A stretch of 64,000 bases of DNA from Clitoria ternatea (Eukaryota; Streptophyta; Magnoliopsida; Fabales; Fabaceae), in NCBI GenBank assembly GCA_037962975.1, contig CM075676.1, positions 91,334,001-91,398,000 on the forward strand, written 5' to 3'. Numbering within the stretch: the stretch's first letter is position 1; the number at the start of each line of letters is the position of its first letter. The notes below the pieces were generated by a model. It did no database searches and was not told the DNA's origin. It saw nothing but the letters and a program-made list of their open reading frames with translations. The position numbers and the translations under genes are program-made. This document shows positions 12,986-24,013 of this stretch, piece by piece.

Positions 12986-15100
12986 ACTATCCAGATATAA
13001 AAATATAAGCGTATACAAAAAATAAGTTGAACATACAGTTGATGTTGAAAGTGAACATATAAAAACATAAGAATATACAAAGAAATAATTTACATGCAAG
13101 GGCCAAAAAAGAAAATAGTTGAAAACGAAGAAAAAACATCATCTTCTTCCCGTCAGCTTCATCGTACAAGATCTCTATACTCTTCATCATAGAATAAGCA
13201 ACCATCACCATAAAATTCACAAATGTAATCAAATGGTGTATGATTAAGATAAAACAATGAAGCATTAAGAAGAAAGTAAATATCGGGTTACCCTTGCTCA
13301 TCTGATAACACATAACAATGATCATATTGGTTGCAGGATAACTATGGAAATATCAAGAACATAAATATGTAAAGAAACAAAAAGGATCATTTTCAACACA
13401 AAAAAACCCATATCATTAATTACCAAGAAAACAATTTCTCTGGATGCATAATTAGAGACACATAACAAAACAACACAACACCTAATCTACAATACCTATG
13501 TGTTTTTTCCTTTTCAAAGTAACTTTTTCTCGGGGGTTAATGATTTTGTTCACATAATGTGATCATAAAAGGGGTATGTTTAATTATAAAACTCAGACCA
13601 GTCCCCTTGGTTAGTTTCCATCTTCTTAAAATATTTTTACATAGGTGTAATTCAGTTATCTATTCATAAACTTGTTTTCCTTCTTGAAACTTGAAAATGA
13701 TTTACTTTTTTATATCTAACAAACTTGACTGTTAATTAAATAAAATAAATATTAGGCTAAAAATAATTTTATATAGGTGTGGTTCAGCATTGAAATTAAT
13801 TGACTTTTGCCATATTTATAGTGAAGTCATATTCAAGGCTTCAGGAATACTCTTACAACAGAGAAAATAAGTTTGCTGAATGCCAATTTCTACTCCTAAT
13901 AGTAAGAATATATACGAAAATGGTCTTAAAATTCCTATTAAGTTTTTTAAGATAGAAGATAACTAAAGTTTTAGCTACTACAGAGCAAACAACTTGGTTT
14001 TTCCCCTCAACAACAATACAGCCTTGGCTGGCTTTCATTGTGAAATTTATGTTAGTTATGAAGTGTGTATTAGCATACACCTCTTCCTTTGCTTTTCATG
14101 AACAATCATAGTAGTCAGGAAAATTCACAATAAAAATAACACCATATGTTCAGAATCAACAACCACACCATGCTATAATCATCATGTCCACACACATATA
14201 TCATCAAAATATATTAGGAGGTCAATTACGTATTATGGATTCTGTACTTATTTTACATTAATAAGCCATGCTTCGTATATCAGGAAGTCAATTACAATTT
14301 GTAAATAATTTACAATAAAAAAAATACCAAATTGAAGGCATTATAATTTATAGGATTTTAACTTGTAAGAATCAACATGGAGCAAATAGAAAGTGTTGGA
14401 TGAGAAACCTGGTAAATGAAGTATGAGAAAAACAAATCAGATAAAAGATGTACCTTTAATCTAATTTGATAATTTGATTCTAATGCATCATATAGTTAAT
14501 TATTTGTTAATTATCATCATTCTGTTCAAGTATTAAGTTGAGGTTTTTCAACCTTAAAATGTACCTTTAATCTCTTTAATCTTTGATTCTTGGCTCTTTG
14601 TTTCTCCATATAGTTTGATTCAAGCATGTCAGTTCCTGTTCAAAATTTTAAAACAAAAACAAACAATATAAGAAAGAAAGATGTCCCTATGTGTTTACAT
14701 AATATGAAAGAATATAGTTCAAAACATACATTTTTCCTCTCTTTCAAAAAGGAATATACATATATTAGTATTACCCACTTTGGTTGAAATCCATAGAGAA
14801 ATTAGCATAAATAGATGGAGGGCACTTTCTGTGAGGGGTTGCTTGAAGAATTTCCACCTTGTAAGAAGCTAATTTTATTGGCAAGATTAGATTTAGCAGT
14901 AACAGATGAAAAAAATATCAAACGAACATCAATATCAAGGTTTGGATTCATTCAAAGTCCAGGGAAACTCGTGAACATGTATGCCAACAATGTAACTCAA
15001 AAACTAAAAACTATGATAAAAAAATGCATCTAAAACTAAATCCAATAAAAAACAATGGCTATATCTTTTGATGCATGATCGTGACTCGCATTCAGGCAAT
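12986..15100. other. Helitron interior without recognised gene
   Basis: AT-rich sequence with short open stretches but nothing identifiable. A sequence like AATTGGTTGCAGGTTAACTA occurs twice (about 12968 and 13325), suggesting an internal duplication. Bases 14815-15033 are open on the + strand for 72 codons with no recognised family. Confidence 0.4.
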
Positions 15101-15194
15101 GATTGCATGGAGGAAAAGGCAAGAAACATAAAGGGGAATTTAGTATAGTATGCAAGATCAACTCCTAAGGATAATGCAAGTCATGTTGAATTCA

Positions 15195-16100
15195 ACTTCA
15201 GGGGCTCACCATTATGCATCCCCTATATAAATATGATGGTCGTAGGACAACCCGATAGAATGGATTAGGCGGTTCAAATTCTTTTGCTGTATTAAGGGCC
15301 CTTTCCTTTTCTTTTGCTGTTGCGATTCTTTTTCTTGTAGAAGCACTTTCATAAAATCTAAAGCGCATTTCTACCTCCTCTTCATGTTCAGCAGCGGGTT
15401 CCTGGCTATCTGCACTTCCACAAATTGCATTGAACTACTAATCTTACCATTCAATATTTAGATGACTATATCATAGACAAAAAATTGAGCTAAAAGAGAT
15501 TACTAAGACCTGATTTCTTCTTCTTTTTTGCAGTTTTTTTTCATATTTTCCTCAATAGAAGCATGCAATTTCAATTCATCGGTAGACCTTTTAAACTCAA
15601 CAGCATTAAACTAAACTCCAATGTCTCTAGTCAACCGATTATCATGTGAATTAGTAGTCCTTGAAGAACGGGCATTCCCACCCTTTCCCCAATTTATATT
15701 GTTAAGTTTAGACCCATTAAACAGATTCTGCAATGCTGGAGTTGAATAACTCTTTCCCGGCATCATTTTATCTACTGATCCAGCAAAAACTTTAAGCGAA
15801 CAAAGCATTAACCGAGAAGGAGAAGAACAAAGCAACGTACAAATAAGAAACACATGAATGAATAATGAAAATCGAAAAAGCATTAAGCGAAAGTTTGTTA
15901 AGCGAATGATATAGTGAGAGAAATAGAGAGAGAGAGGTTGTGGTTGCATTGATGGTTACCTGAGAGACAGAGAAGAGAAAAAAGGTTGAGTTAGTTTCCT
16001 TGGAGCGGGTGCGAGGAGAGCAGCGGAGAGAGTCATCGATGGAGAACGAAGAGACTGAGGAGAGCGAAGGGACACAAAATGCAAGGGAAGAAAGAAGTAG
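15195..16100 (-). pseudogene. Captured 5' part of a B3-domain transcription factor gene
   Basis: On the minus strand 15415-15195 encodes EEVEMRFRFYESASTRKR, AKEFEPPNPFYRVVLRPSYL and YRGCIM. This is the start of a plant B3 DNA-binding domain of the VRN1/REM type, where F-x-P-x-NPF-x-VVLRPSYLYRGCIM is typical. The domain stops after about 25 residues. Upstream, a donor site (AATCAG/GT at about 15512) closes another coding stretch (15950-15515), interrupted by a stop after LTRDIGV. Bases 16100-15960 are CT-rich on the minus strand like a 5' leader, with a possible ATG at about 16037. Introns are retained. The truncated domain and stop argue for a dead capture. Confidence 0.55.
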
Positions 16101-16439
16101 AGAGAAAGAAAATGAAAAGTTTGATTTGATTTTGAAATAAAAAAATTTATTGTTTATTTATTATTAGTGTTTATTGAATAGAATAAGTGAAGAGAGGTTT
16201 TGGAGGGAAAACAGGTGCACCACAGAGTGACACCTGTTAAATTTCACTATCAAGAGAATCTTCAGAAACTGTCTTTTATATTAGATATAGATAATAAAAA
16301 GAATGGATGTTACACTCCCAATCAAACTTTTAAAGTAGGTTGGATATACTTTCTTTCCATAAACTTCTTTGTCAACTTCAATTTTTTCTTCAACTAAGTG
16401 AAGACTTAACTTTGAACTCTTTATCTTAAACTTTCAAAA

Positions 16440-17890
16440 TATAACAACACATTTCTTTTAAGATATGAAAATTCCTTCTCCCGCTGAATGAAATTGATGC
16501 CTAAAAAATAACATACTAGGCCTAAATCTATCATTTCAAAATACTTTGCATAGCCTCATTGAGTTTTTCATTTTTCTTGAGATTGTTGTTGGATTTGTTT
16601 GTTTATATGTTTTATATAATTATCTAGAATCATCATTAGCTGCCTTTAGGTTTTCTTAGTCTAGTCTCGTATTCCTTCTTCATGAAACATCGCATCTCGA
16701 CTAATAATCACATTCTTTTTCTTTAGATTGTAAAGTCTATAGCCTTTGAATTTGTCTAGTACCCAATAAAGATACACTTTTATCCTTCATCATCAAGTTT
16801 CTTCCTTAGTTGATTTGGTACATTGGTGTAATATATACACCCAAAAACTAAGATATCAAATTGATGATCTTCTTCCACTCTTAGCTTTTTTAGAGTTTTC
16901 TCGCAAAGACTTTTAGTTGGACACATGTTCAAGATATACCCACTAGTAGCAACATGGTTTTCCTAAAATTCTCTTGGCATTTGCGTAGCCTTCAATATGC
17001 ATCTCGCCATACCCATGATTGTCTTATTTTTCCTTCCAACTAATCCATTATGTTGGGGAGTGCATGTAGTTATCAATTGATGATGGATTCCATGTTGCTC
17101 AAAGGAATATGCACAAGTGGGGTACTTTTGGCCTTTATTTGTTCTCAACCTCCATCATATAGCCTTTTCTTTTTATGTGGATGCTTTGAATAATTTTAAG
17201 ACATTAAATATATTTTATTTTTACTTCAAGAAATACATTCAAGTTTGAGTTAAGATCTCAATTGTGCATAAGTCTGAGTGTATAATCCCCAACGGGGTCT
17301 CCGCTCTCTATGGCTTTGTTGTGGGAATTTATTCCATATGTTTATTTTCGAATTAGCAAGTCTCACATACACTATTAGGGATGTTTACAATTGGAAAACC
17401 AAAAACATTTTTTCCTTTGATAGATAATTCAATGTAGAAAATGGAAGTGTCCAACACACATATGCAACAGTTTACTATCCTTTGGTATGATAAAACTCAA
17501 TCAATGATATTTTTCATGTTGAATTTTCATAAGGAATATGTGATTTGGAGTCATTTTACCTTGGTGATAAATCTCTTATTTTCATCAATCAAGATGAACC
17601 TGCATCTTGTAGCGTTTCTCTTATAGTTGTCTCATGCTCAATAGATTGTGGTAGAGACCAAATGCATTGAAAACATTGAAGATAAAATTTTGATAACCAT
17701 CTTTCAATCTAATTGTGATTCATCTTTTCCCCAAATTTGGAATATCGATGATGTTTGTCAAATTTTTACAATAGACTTCACTAATTCATCTAGGAAATAA
17801 AATAACTCATTTTCCCTGTAGTATGGTTACTATACTCGGTATCTAAGATATTTTCATCTTTTGAAAAAATGTTGACTTTTTTAAAGTTTC
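16440..17890 (-). pseudogene. Ty1/copia protease-integrase relic
   Basis: Minus-strand reading gives, in order, a protease trace at about 17870 (ILDTEYSNHTTGKMS, cf. LDTGCSNHMTG), then the integrase at 17148-16963 with EQHGIHHQLITTCTPQHNGL and GRKNKTIMGMARCILKA, then MCPTKSLREN at about 16920, and KCIFIGY plus SKA at about 16760. The order is correct for copia, but stops and frameshifts occur throughout and no LTR is visible. The upstream (gag) end is cut by the TIR element at 17907. Confidence 0.7.
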
Positions 17891-17906
17891 CTTTTGGGTC
17901 CAATTT

Positions 17907-19248
17907 AGGGGTGTCAATTTCATCCATTTATTCATTAAGTATTCAATCCATCCATTTATAAAATAAAAAATGATGAATTTGATGAATTGGATCTCATTTA
18001 TTTATTGAATAAATATAGATAGATCCATCATAATTTTAATCCATTAGATTTTACTTTTATTTTTTTATTAAAATCTATTGGATTTTAATAAAATTTATGT
18101 TATGTTCTTAACATACTAATTCAAGTGGAAAACACAGACTCAAAAATCATATAAGAAAATTTACGTTGTGTTCTTAATTAATTGTCGTGTGACATTTTAA
18201 CAGAATCTGATGCCAGTAAAATTTTATGGTAACGAAAAAAAGGAAGTTTTTTAAGCTCATTTTTTAATAAATGCGTCACAGTTCATTATATTTTTTTCAT
18301 TTTCAATATTAATATTATTATATTATTTATCGCATGTATTGTTTTCCTACTTCGTATCGTATGAGTGTTTACACCTTCCTGGGTGTGAAGTAATTACATT
18401 CCATTATCGATTTTTTTTTACTTTTCTTTATAAAAAAAATACTTTCCCTTTATATAAAAATATAGTTGTTCTTTATAGACTGAACTAATTACTATCATTT
18501 AACTTCCATTTGGTCCTTTGGCATCTAAAAGTTAGAATGGGAAAGAAAAGGACAGTTTTTACGTTTTGTGATTTAGAGAGAAATTAAAAGAAAAAAATTA
18601 GAGAGGAGAAAAAGAGAAATTAAAGTGTAAGAATATAAAGTGAGAAAATAAAAAAATTAAAAGAAAAAATTGGAGAGTAAAAAAATATAAATTAAAATGT
18701 AAGAATATGAAGCGAGAAAATAAAAAAAAAGAATTAAAAGGAAAATTTTGGAGGTAAAAAAAGAAATTAAATGAAAAAGTATGGAGAGAAATTAAAAGAA
18801 AAAATTTAGAGGGAGAAAAAAAATAAATTAAAGTATAAAAATATAAAGTGGAAAAATAAAAAAAATAAAAGAATAAATTGGAGAGTAAAAAAAGATAGAT
18901 TAAAATGTAAGAATATGAAGCATGAAAATAAAAAAAAATAAAAGAAAAAAATTGGGGGGTGAAAAAAGAAATTAATTGAAAAAATATGGAGAGAAATTAA
19001 AAGAAAAAAATGTAGAGAGAAAAAAAAAGAAATTAAAATATATGAATATAAAGTGAGAAAATAAAGAAAAGATGGATGGTTGGATATCCATCCACAAAAA
19101 AGATGTTAATGATGGACTAGGTGGATAGTTAATTAAAGTTATGGATTTGATAGATATTTCAAGAGTTTTTAAATGAATCATAAATGGATTTTGTCAATCC
19201 AATAAAATTTAACTTAAATCTTATCCAAACCATCCATTTGACACCCCT
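17907..19248. mobile_element. Non-autonomous TIR element (hAT-like)
   Basis: It starts AGGGGTGTCAATTTCATCCA and ends with the complement TGGATGG...TTGACACCCCT, giving an 11-bp perfect terminal inverted repeat (AGGGGTGTCAA). There is no transposase. The inner end is a purine-rich region. I could not confirm an 8-bp target duplication: the flanks TCCAATTT and AACTACAA do not match. Confidence 0.55.
18560..19075 (+). repeat. Imperfect purine-rich tandem repeats
   Basis: Several degenerate copies of a unit of about 70-110 bp with the pattern GAGAGAAATTAAAAGAAAAA, GTAAGAATATAAAGTGAGAA, AATAAAAAAA. Almost every base on this strand is A, G or T. It lies inside the TIR element. Confidence 0.6.
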
Positions 19249-19269
19249 AACTACAAAACATTCACTTGG

Positions 19270-20475
19270 AGTTCATGACTGGAGAAAATGCAAGGAGACT
19301 AGACAGGAAAATGGGAAATCTTTTGGAAATAGAAGATCTTATATTGGGTGGCATGGTTCTTAGAAGTTTCTTGAGGGTCAAAGTTCAAATTGATGTCAAC
19401 AACCCAATACTGGCAGGCTTGTTTTTCCCAGGTCGTGAAGATCAGTTAATTCCTATCTTGTTGAGGTATGAGAAATTACAAGGACTTTGTTTCAGTTATG
19501 GAATAATTGATCATGACTTCAAAAGCTGCAATCACAAAAGAGAAATCGATGTTTAAAGAAGGAAAATATAAATTTGATCCTCATCTTTTAGTAGCTTTGA
19601 CGAAGTCAATGGCCTCTATAGCCGTCTAAAGTTGGTGTGTGAAAGAAATTGTCCATGAAATAGAAACTGGGAAGTAGAAGGAGTTGGATAACATTGAAAC
19701 AAAAAAGAAACGTTCTAAGAGAGTGGGTGAAAGCTCTTTTCTTGAGCCCATAAATATGCTTGACAAGATAACACAAGAAGGAATAAGTCTATTGGAAAAA
19801 AGTCTTTTAATCTAACAAAAAAAGTTTTAATAAGTCTAAAATGCATTGTAGACAAAGTCAAAAAAAAAAATATCATTGGGACTCATACCTCTACCCAACC
19901 TACCTCCCACTCTTTTCTAACAGATACTGTTGTTCCAGACCATAACTCTCATATACCTACCTTTAAGGCGCCCTCACAAAACATATTTCCCAAGATAATA
20001 TGGCCAATCCAACTACCATTCCGTAGAGTCACAACCTGGAAAGTTCTGAAAGTTCCTTCCTACCCTCAAATACTAACACAAAAGTAACACCAACTTACCA
20101 ATCATCCTTTAATATTTCAAGAAACCTCAACATATTTCGTCTCCTTCTCATAACCCGTGCTATTTTATTAATGAATCCAAGTCTTACCCATCATATTTTG
20201 TGGAGCTGCCTGGTGATACCTCTGCCTTATACCCTTTGAAATCAATTCCCCCCTGTAAAAGTCTTTTGAGCCTAGGTGTACAAGAGGTGCTAAAAATTAA
20301 AAGAGGAAGACAAGATAATGAAGACACTTCTTTTATTAAGAAGAGACTACTCCAAATCACAGATACTGATTTTCAAGTTCTCCACTTGAACCAATATGGT
20401 TCTAACATTAGCTCTGTCTCATCTGAGGCTGAGGAGGCAGGCCTAATTAAGCCCCTAAGCCGACTATGAATTTAC
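19270..20475 (+). pseudogene. LINE ORF1 remnant
   Basis: Bases 19266-19556 encode the end of a DUF4283-like domain (EFMTGENARRLDRKMG, LRSFLRVKVQIDVNNP) followed by LCFSYGIIDHDFKSC. That is a zinc knuckle in which the second cysteine has become tyrosine. After a stop at 19554 the frame is lost, with a short open C-terminal part at 20200-20469. The protein would have bound RNA in the LINE particle. Confidence 0.7.
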
Positions 20476-20480
20476 TAAGC
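20476..20480 (+). repeat. Target site duplication of solo LTR (left copy, TAAGC)
   Basis: TAAGC precedes the solo LTR and recurs at 24009-24013. Removing one copy restores the LINE ORF2 start. Confidence 0.85.
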
Positions 20481-23400
20481 TATAACATCCTTGTAAATTG
20501 ATATTTGGAAAAGTAAAATAAGTATCTAATTAAATTTAAATTATGGGGAATAAGGATTTAGAGGTGAATGCATGATTTAAAATGAATTTTTAAGAGAATT
20601 GAGGATCAGAGCCTGATGCGTAGCGTGGTTTTGGTGCGTAGTATTAGGTGGGAATTAATGACCTGATGCGTAGCGCCATTGTGACGCGTAGCGTCAACGT
20701 CGCGATCAGTTTTAAAGGGGAGCCATGCAAAACAGAACTACATACACCATTTTTCTTCCCTTCTTCTTCCTCTTGCTTCCTAAACTCTAGGACTCGAATC
20801 TAAGGTAATTATTGGTGGATTCTTCAAGATAATTGCATATTTGGTTTCAGGGAAGTGAGGTAAGCACTTGGGAACCCTCAGTTTCATAGTTTCTTTCTCC
20901 CCATCTTACTTTCTCTTTCTACCCAAACTTAACATGCATGATTAGAGGTTTCATTCTTGAGTTTAATAGCTCTTGGAACTTAAATATGGACTTTGAGGCA
21001 ATGGGTATTTGAAATGTAGTATTTCCTATCGAACCCTTCTATGAGATTTAGGAGTGTGGAATTCTATTTGGATGCTAATTAGGTACTTGATCGTTGTTAT
21101 GGAAGTGTTATAATTAGCAAGGTGTTGATGGGTTATGTTTCGTTAATGTTAGGTGCCAAAACAAGTGTCGGGAGATCAATTGGCAAAGCAGGCATTGGAT
21201 ATGGAAGCTGGGGAACAAACCAAGTAAGCATAGGACACAACCAACACCAAGAGCAAATTATTAAAGCTTGGAATCGAGGTAAGGAGGGTGTGTCGAGTTA
21301 AGGTTAATATAGAAATGTAATTATGCTAGTGACATATAGGAAAAAGGTGTATGATAGCCGCTCTAATTAGTTAAATCAAATGGAATAAGTTATGATGAAT
21401 TATGAGGTATATGAAATGGAAGTAAGTGAGAATATTAGAGTGAAGAAGGTAAAATAGCTGATAGGATTGGTAAATGGCTAGGTAGTGTAATAGTGTTAGA
21501 TTATTTAAGGGATTTAGGTGTATATGTATATCTATAAATATATGGTATGGAGGATTATAAAATAAAAAGCAAGTCTAAGTGGGATAAATGCATTCATAAA
21601 TGTATAAGTGAGAGATAAAAGAATGTGAAACCCATAATGAGAAATAAGATTATTTGAAATTAATACTATGTATGGGAATGATATTAGTATGATAGAGAGA
21701 TTATGTAGGAGAATGTAACGTTATAAGTTATAAATGAATGACCTTAGTAAGGAATTAATACGGAAAGAGTTTATAATGAAATAATATAATTGTAAATTAT
21801 GAATAAAGATCGCAAGCTAATGTTAAGATCAAAATGATGGTTGATTTCGAGTTAATAAGTAATGAGAAAGTGAGTGGCATGTTTCTAATAATGGTGGTAA
21901 TGTTATATGTATATGTGTATGTACATGGATATCATGAATATGGTCTTGATTGACGATGAGTCTTATTATAATGTATTGATGGGTTAAATATGATAATGAT
22001 GATCTATGAGATGATATATGCATGTAATGAAGTGGTCTTGTCCTTGAAATGAATAATAATTGTGTTGTTTAAGGTGTATGTCAATGTGATTATGAACGAT
22101 TGTTGAAAGTGAATACGAATAAGGACTTGAGATACCATGTGGTGTGTTATGATTGGTGAGAATGATGATCCAAGAAATTGTGGCATTGTGTTATTGGGCT
22201 TGGCAAGTCGGCCGCTCCAGTGATGATTATAATTTATTGTTGATGAGCCACAGGATGTATGAGAAACTATTGATTATGTGATTTATGTGGTGGAGGACGG
22301 CCAACGGTATATGTTACCCTTGTTTTTGGCTTCTGTGGTCAAGTCAGACCCAGTTGAGCTACCCAGTGGTCAAGTAGGATCCAGTGGTTGAAGGGGAGCC
22401 AAGTCGAGCTCGGTGAACTAAGCCAGGTTCACGGGGTGTCAAGTTGGACCCTTAGTTAAAGGTCGATCCTTTTAGTATCCGGATACTAGAGCGTCATATT
22501 TTCTATCTGAGAGTCAGTTATACTATGCATGCCTTGACTTGTGATGATGTACATATGAATATCTATAGGTAGTGGTTTATGAGACTAGAGCCTACATTGT
22601 AAATATGGTTGATTACTATATGTATGTGCATATGTTAAATTCATGCGATGAACTGAATAATGTTGTATTGGTGTGCATGATGTACTCAGTGATTCTGGGT
22701 GGGGATTCAGTGAGTGCAATTGATGGTAATTAAGTGATGTTGATGCTATGGTAATAATTGAGTAATGAAATAAACATGGTTTATTAATGTTGAAATTAAC
22801 GTAAAATGGATAAACCTAAGACACTTAAATTGATTAAAATAATGTTGTTAACTAGGGAGGTAGCTAGATTACGCTTTTCCTAGTTCTGATGTTTATTTTT
22901 GTACTAATACTTAATTCCAGTCACTCACCCCCTTTATTGTGGTTTTCAGTGACTATCGACAGGTTATGGAGGTACATCGCGGAGGCAGACGCTAAATGGG
23001 GTCAGGGCGAGAATAATGCTATATAATAATGATTATGTGTATGTATATTTACTTGATAACCGAAAGTGTAGGTGTAATAATGTATTGTTATAGTATTATT
23101 ATGTTTATGTGTTATGTGGTCTGAGCCATTGCGAGATTGCATGAAATTGGCAGATACTGCGGTGTGTGAATAGTATGCTTGATGAGTGTGATTGCGTCTT
23201 TATTTGATGAAGATATGCGTTATGCACAATAGTGAACTTAGTATGTGATTCATGTATGGCTTACGTAAACATTGGCGCGGAGCCAAGATTGTGTGTATGA
23301 TAAATATCATGGGCAAGGTGTATTCCTTTAATCTATGTTTGTGAATTATGAATGATGTGAATTATGTGCATTGCTTATTGTATTAATGCTTGGATGAAGT

Positions 23401-24008
23401 ATGCATATAGTGGAATAGGAATAATTTATATGGAACTAAGGAACCAAATAGGTGAATTTATGATCTGATGGGTTTTTGGGACCACAGAAAGGACCAATGG
23501 GTTCCCTAGGTTATTTAGAAACTATGCATATAGGTCTTGGACCATTTGGAATCCATTTAGGTGTTTTGGTGTAAGGGTTTTACACATAAGTGGGCCAAAC
23601 TACATTTTGCACATAACACGTGCATATGATGGAATTTTAGTGAAACGGACAGTGCCAACAATTTCGGAACGGGGAAAACATATGGCCCGTGAAGTTTCAT
23701 GGCAATCGGACCTGAAATGGCCAATTGGATAGGTTAGAAGTTGACTGATTGGCCAAAAATGTGTAACAGCAACACGTGCTGCTACTGTCAAGCTGATGTC
23801 AAGCCCCTGTTGTCCAAAACTTGAATTTTTCATGGTGAATGGCATTTTAGAGTTTTCAAACATCATACTGATCGTATTTTGGTACTTTTCAGAGAAAATA
23901 ACTATTTTCACCAATATCTAATTATTTATTTAATTATTTATGAAAAATTTATTGTAAAATTCCATTAAAGGAATAAAAATAATTGTAAAATTGACCAAGG
24001 ACGTCACA
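20481..24008. mobile_element. Solo LTR, 3.5 kb, Ty3/gypsy (Tekay-like)
   Basis: An insertion of 3,528 bp flanked by exact 5-bp TAAGC duplications. The left end TATAACATCC is the common chromovirus LTR start TGTAACACCC with two transitions. The right end is CGTCACA. No gag-pol sequence occurs inside, and no second LTR is visible. It is therefore best read as a solo LTR left by recombination between LTRs, in the size range of Tekay/Del LTRs. Orientation is inferred from the TGTAAC-like start. It interrupts the LINE six codons into ORF2. Confidence 0.7.
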
Positions 24009-24013
24009 TAAGC
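24009..24013 (+). repeat. Target site duplication of solo LTR (right copy, TAAGC)
   Basis: Second copy of TAAGC, directly after the CACA end of the solo LTR. Confidence 0.85.

Larger units (their letters stand above)
6453..16291 (-). mobile_element. Non-autonomous Helitron with captured gene fragments
   Basis: Read on the minus strand, the element starts TCTATATC (16291-16284) preceded by A, and ends in CTAG (6456-6453) followed by T. This is the expected A^T insertion without target duplication. Twelve bases before the 3' end is a hairpin with stem CCGTGC-aat-GCACGG (6465-6479). TC start, hairpin and CTRR end are the defining Helitron termini. No Rep/helicase coding sequence was seen in the 9.8 kb, so it would need an autonomous partner. 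The interior holds pieces of at least three host genes with introns retained, plus two blocks of a roughly 0.45-kb repeat. The 3' end is well supported. The 5' end rests on a short AT-rich motif and is less certain. Confidence 0.6.

Noticed and set aside
6453..16291. Autonomous Helitron
   Set aside because: No Rep or Pif1-like helicase motifs were seen in any frame of the interval.
17899..19256. 8-bp target duplication for the AGGGGTGTCAA element
   Set aside because: Flanks TCCAATTT and AACTACAA do not match, so hAT assignment rests on the inverted repeat alone.
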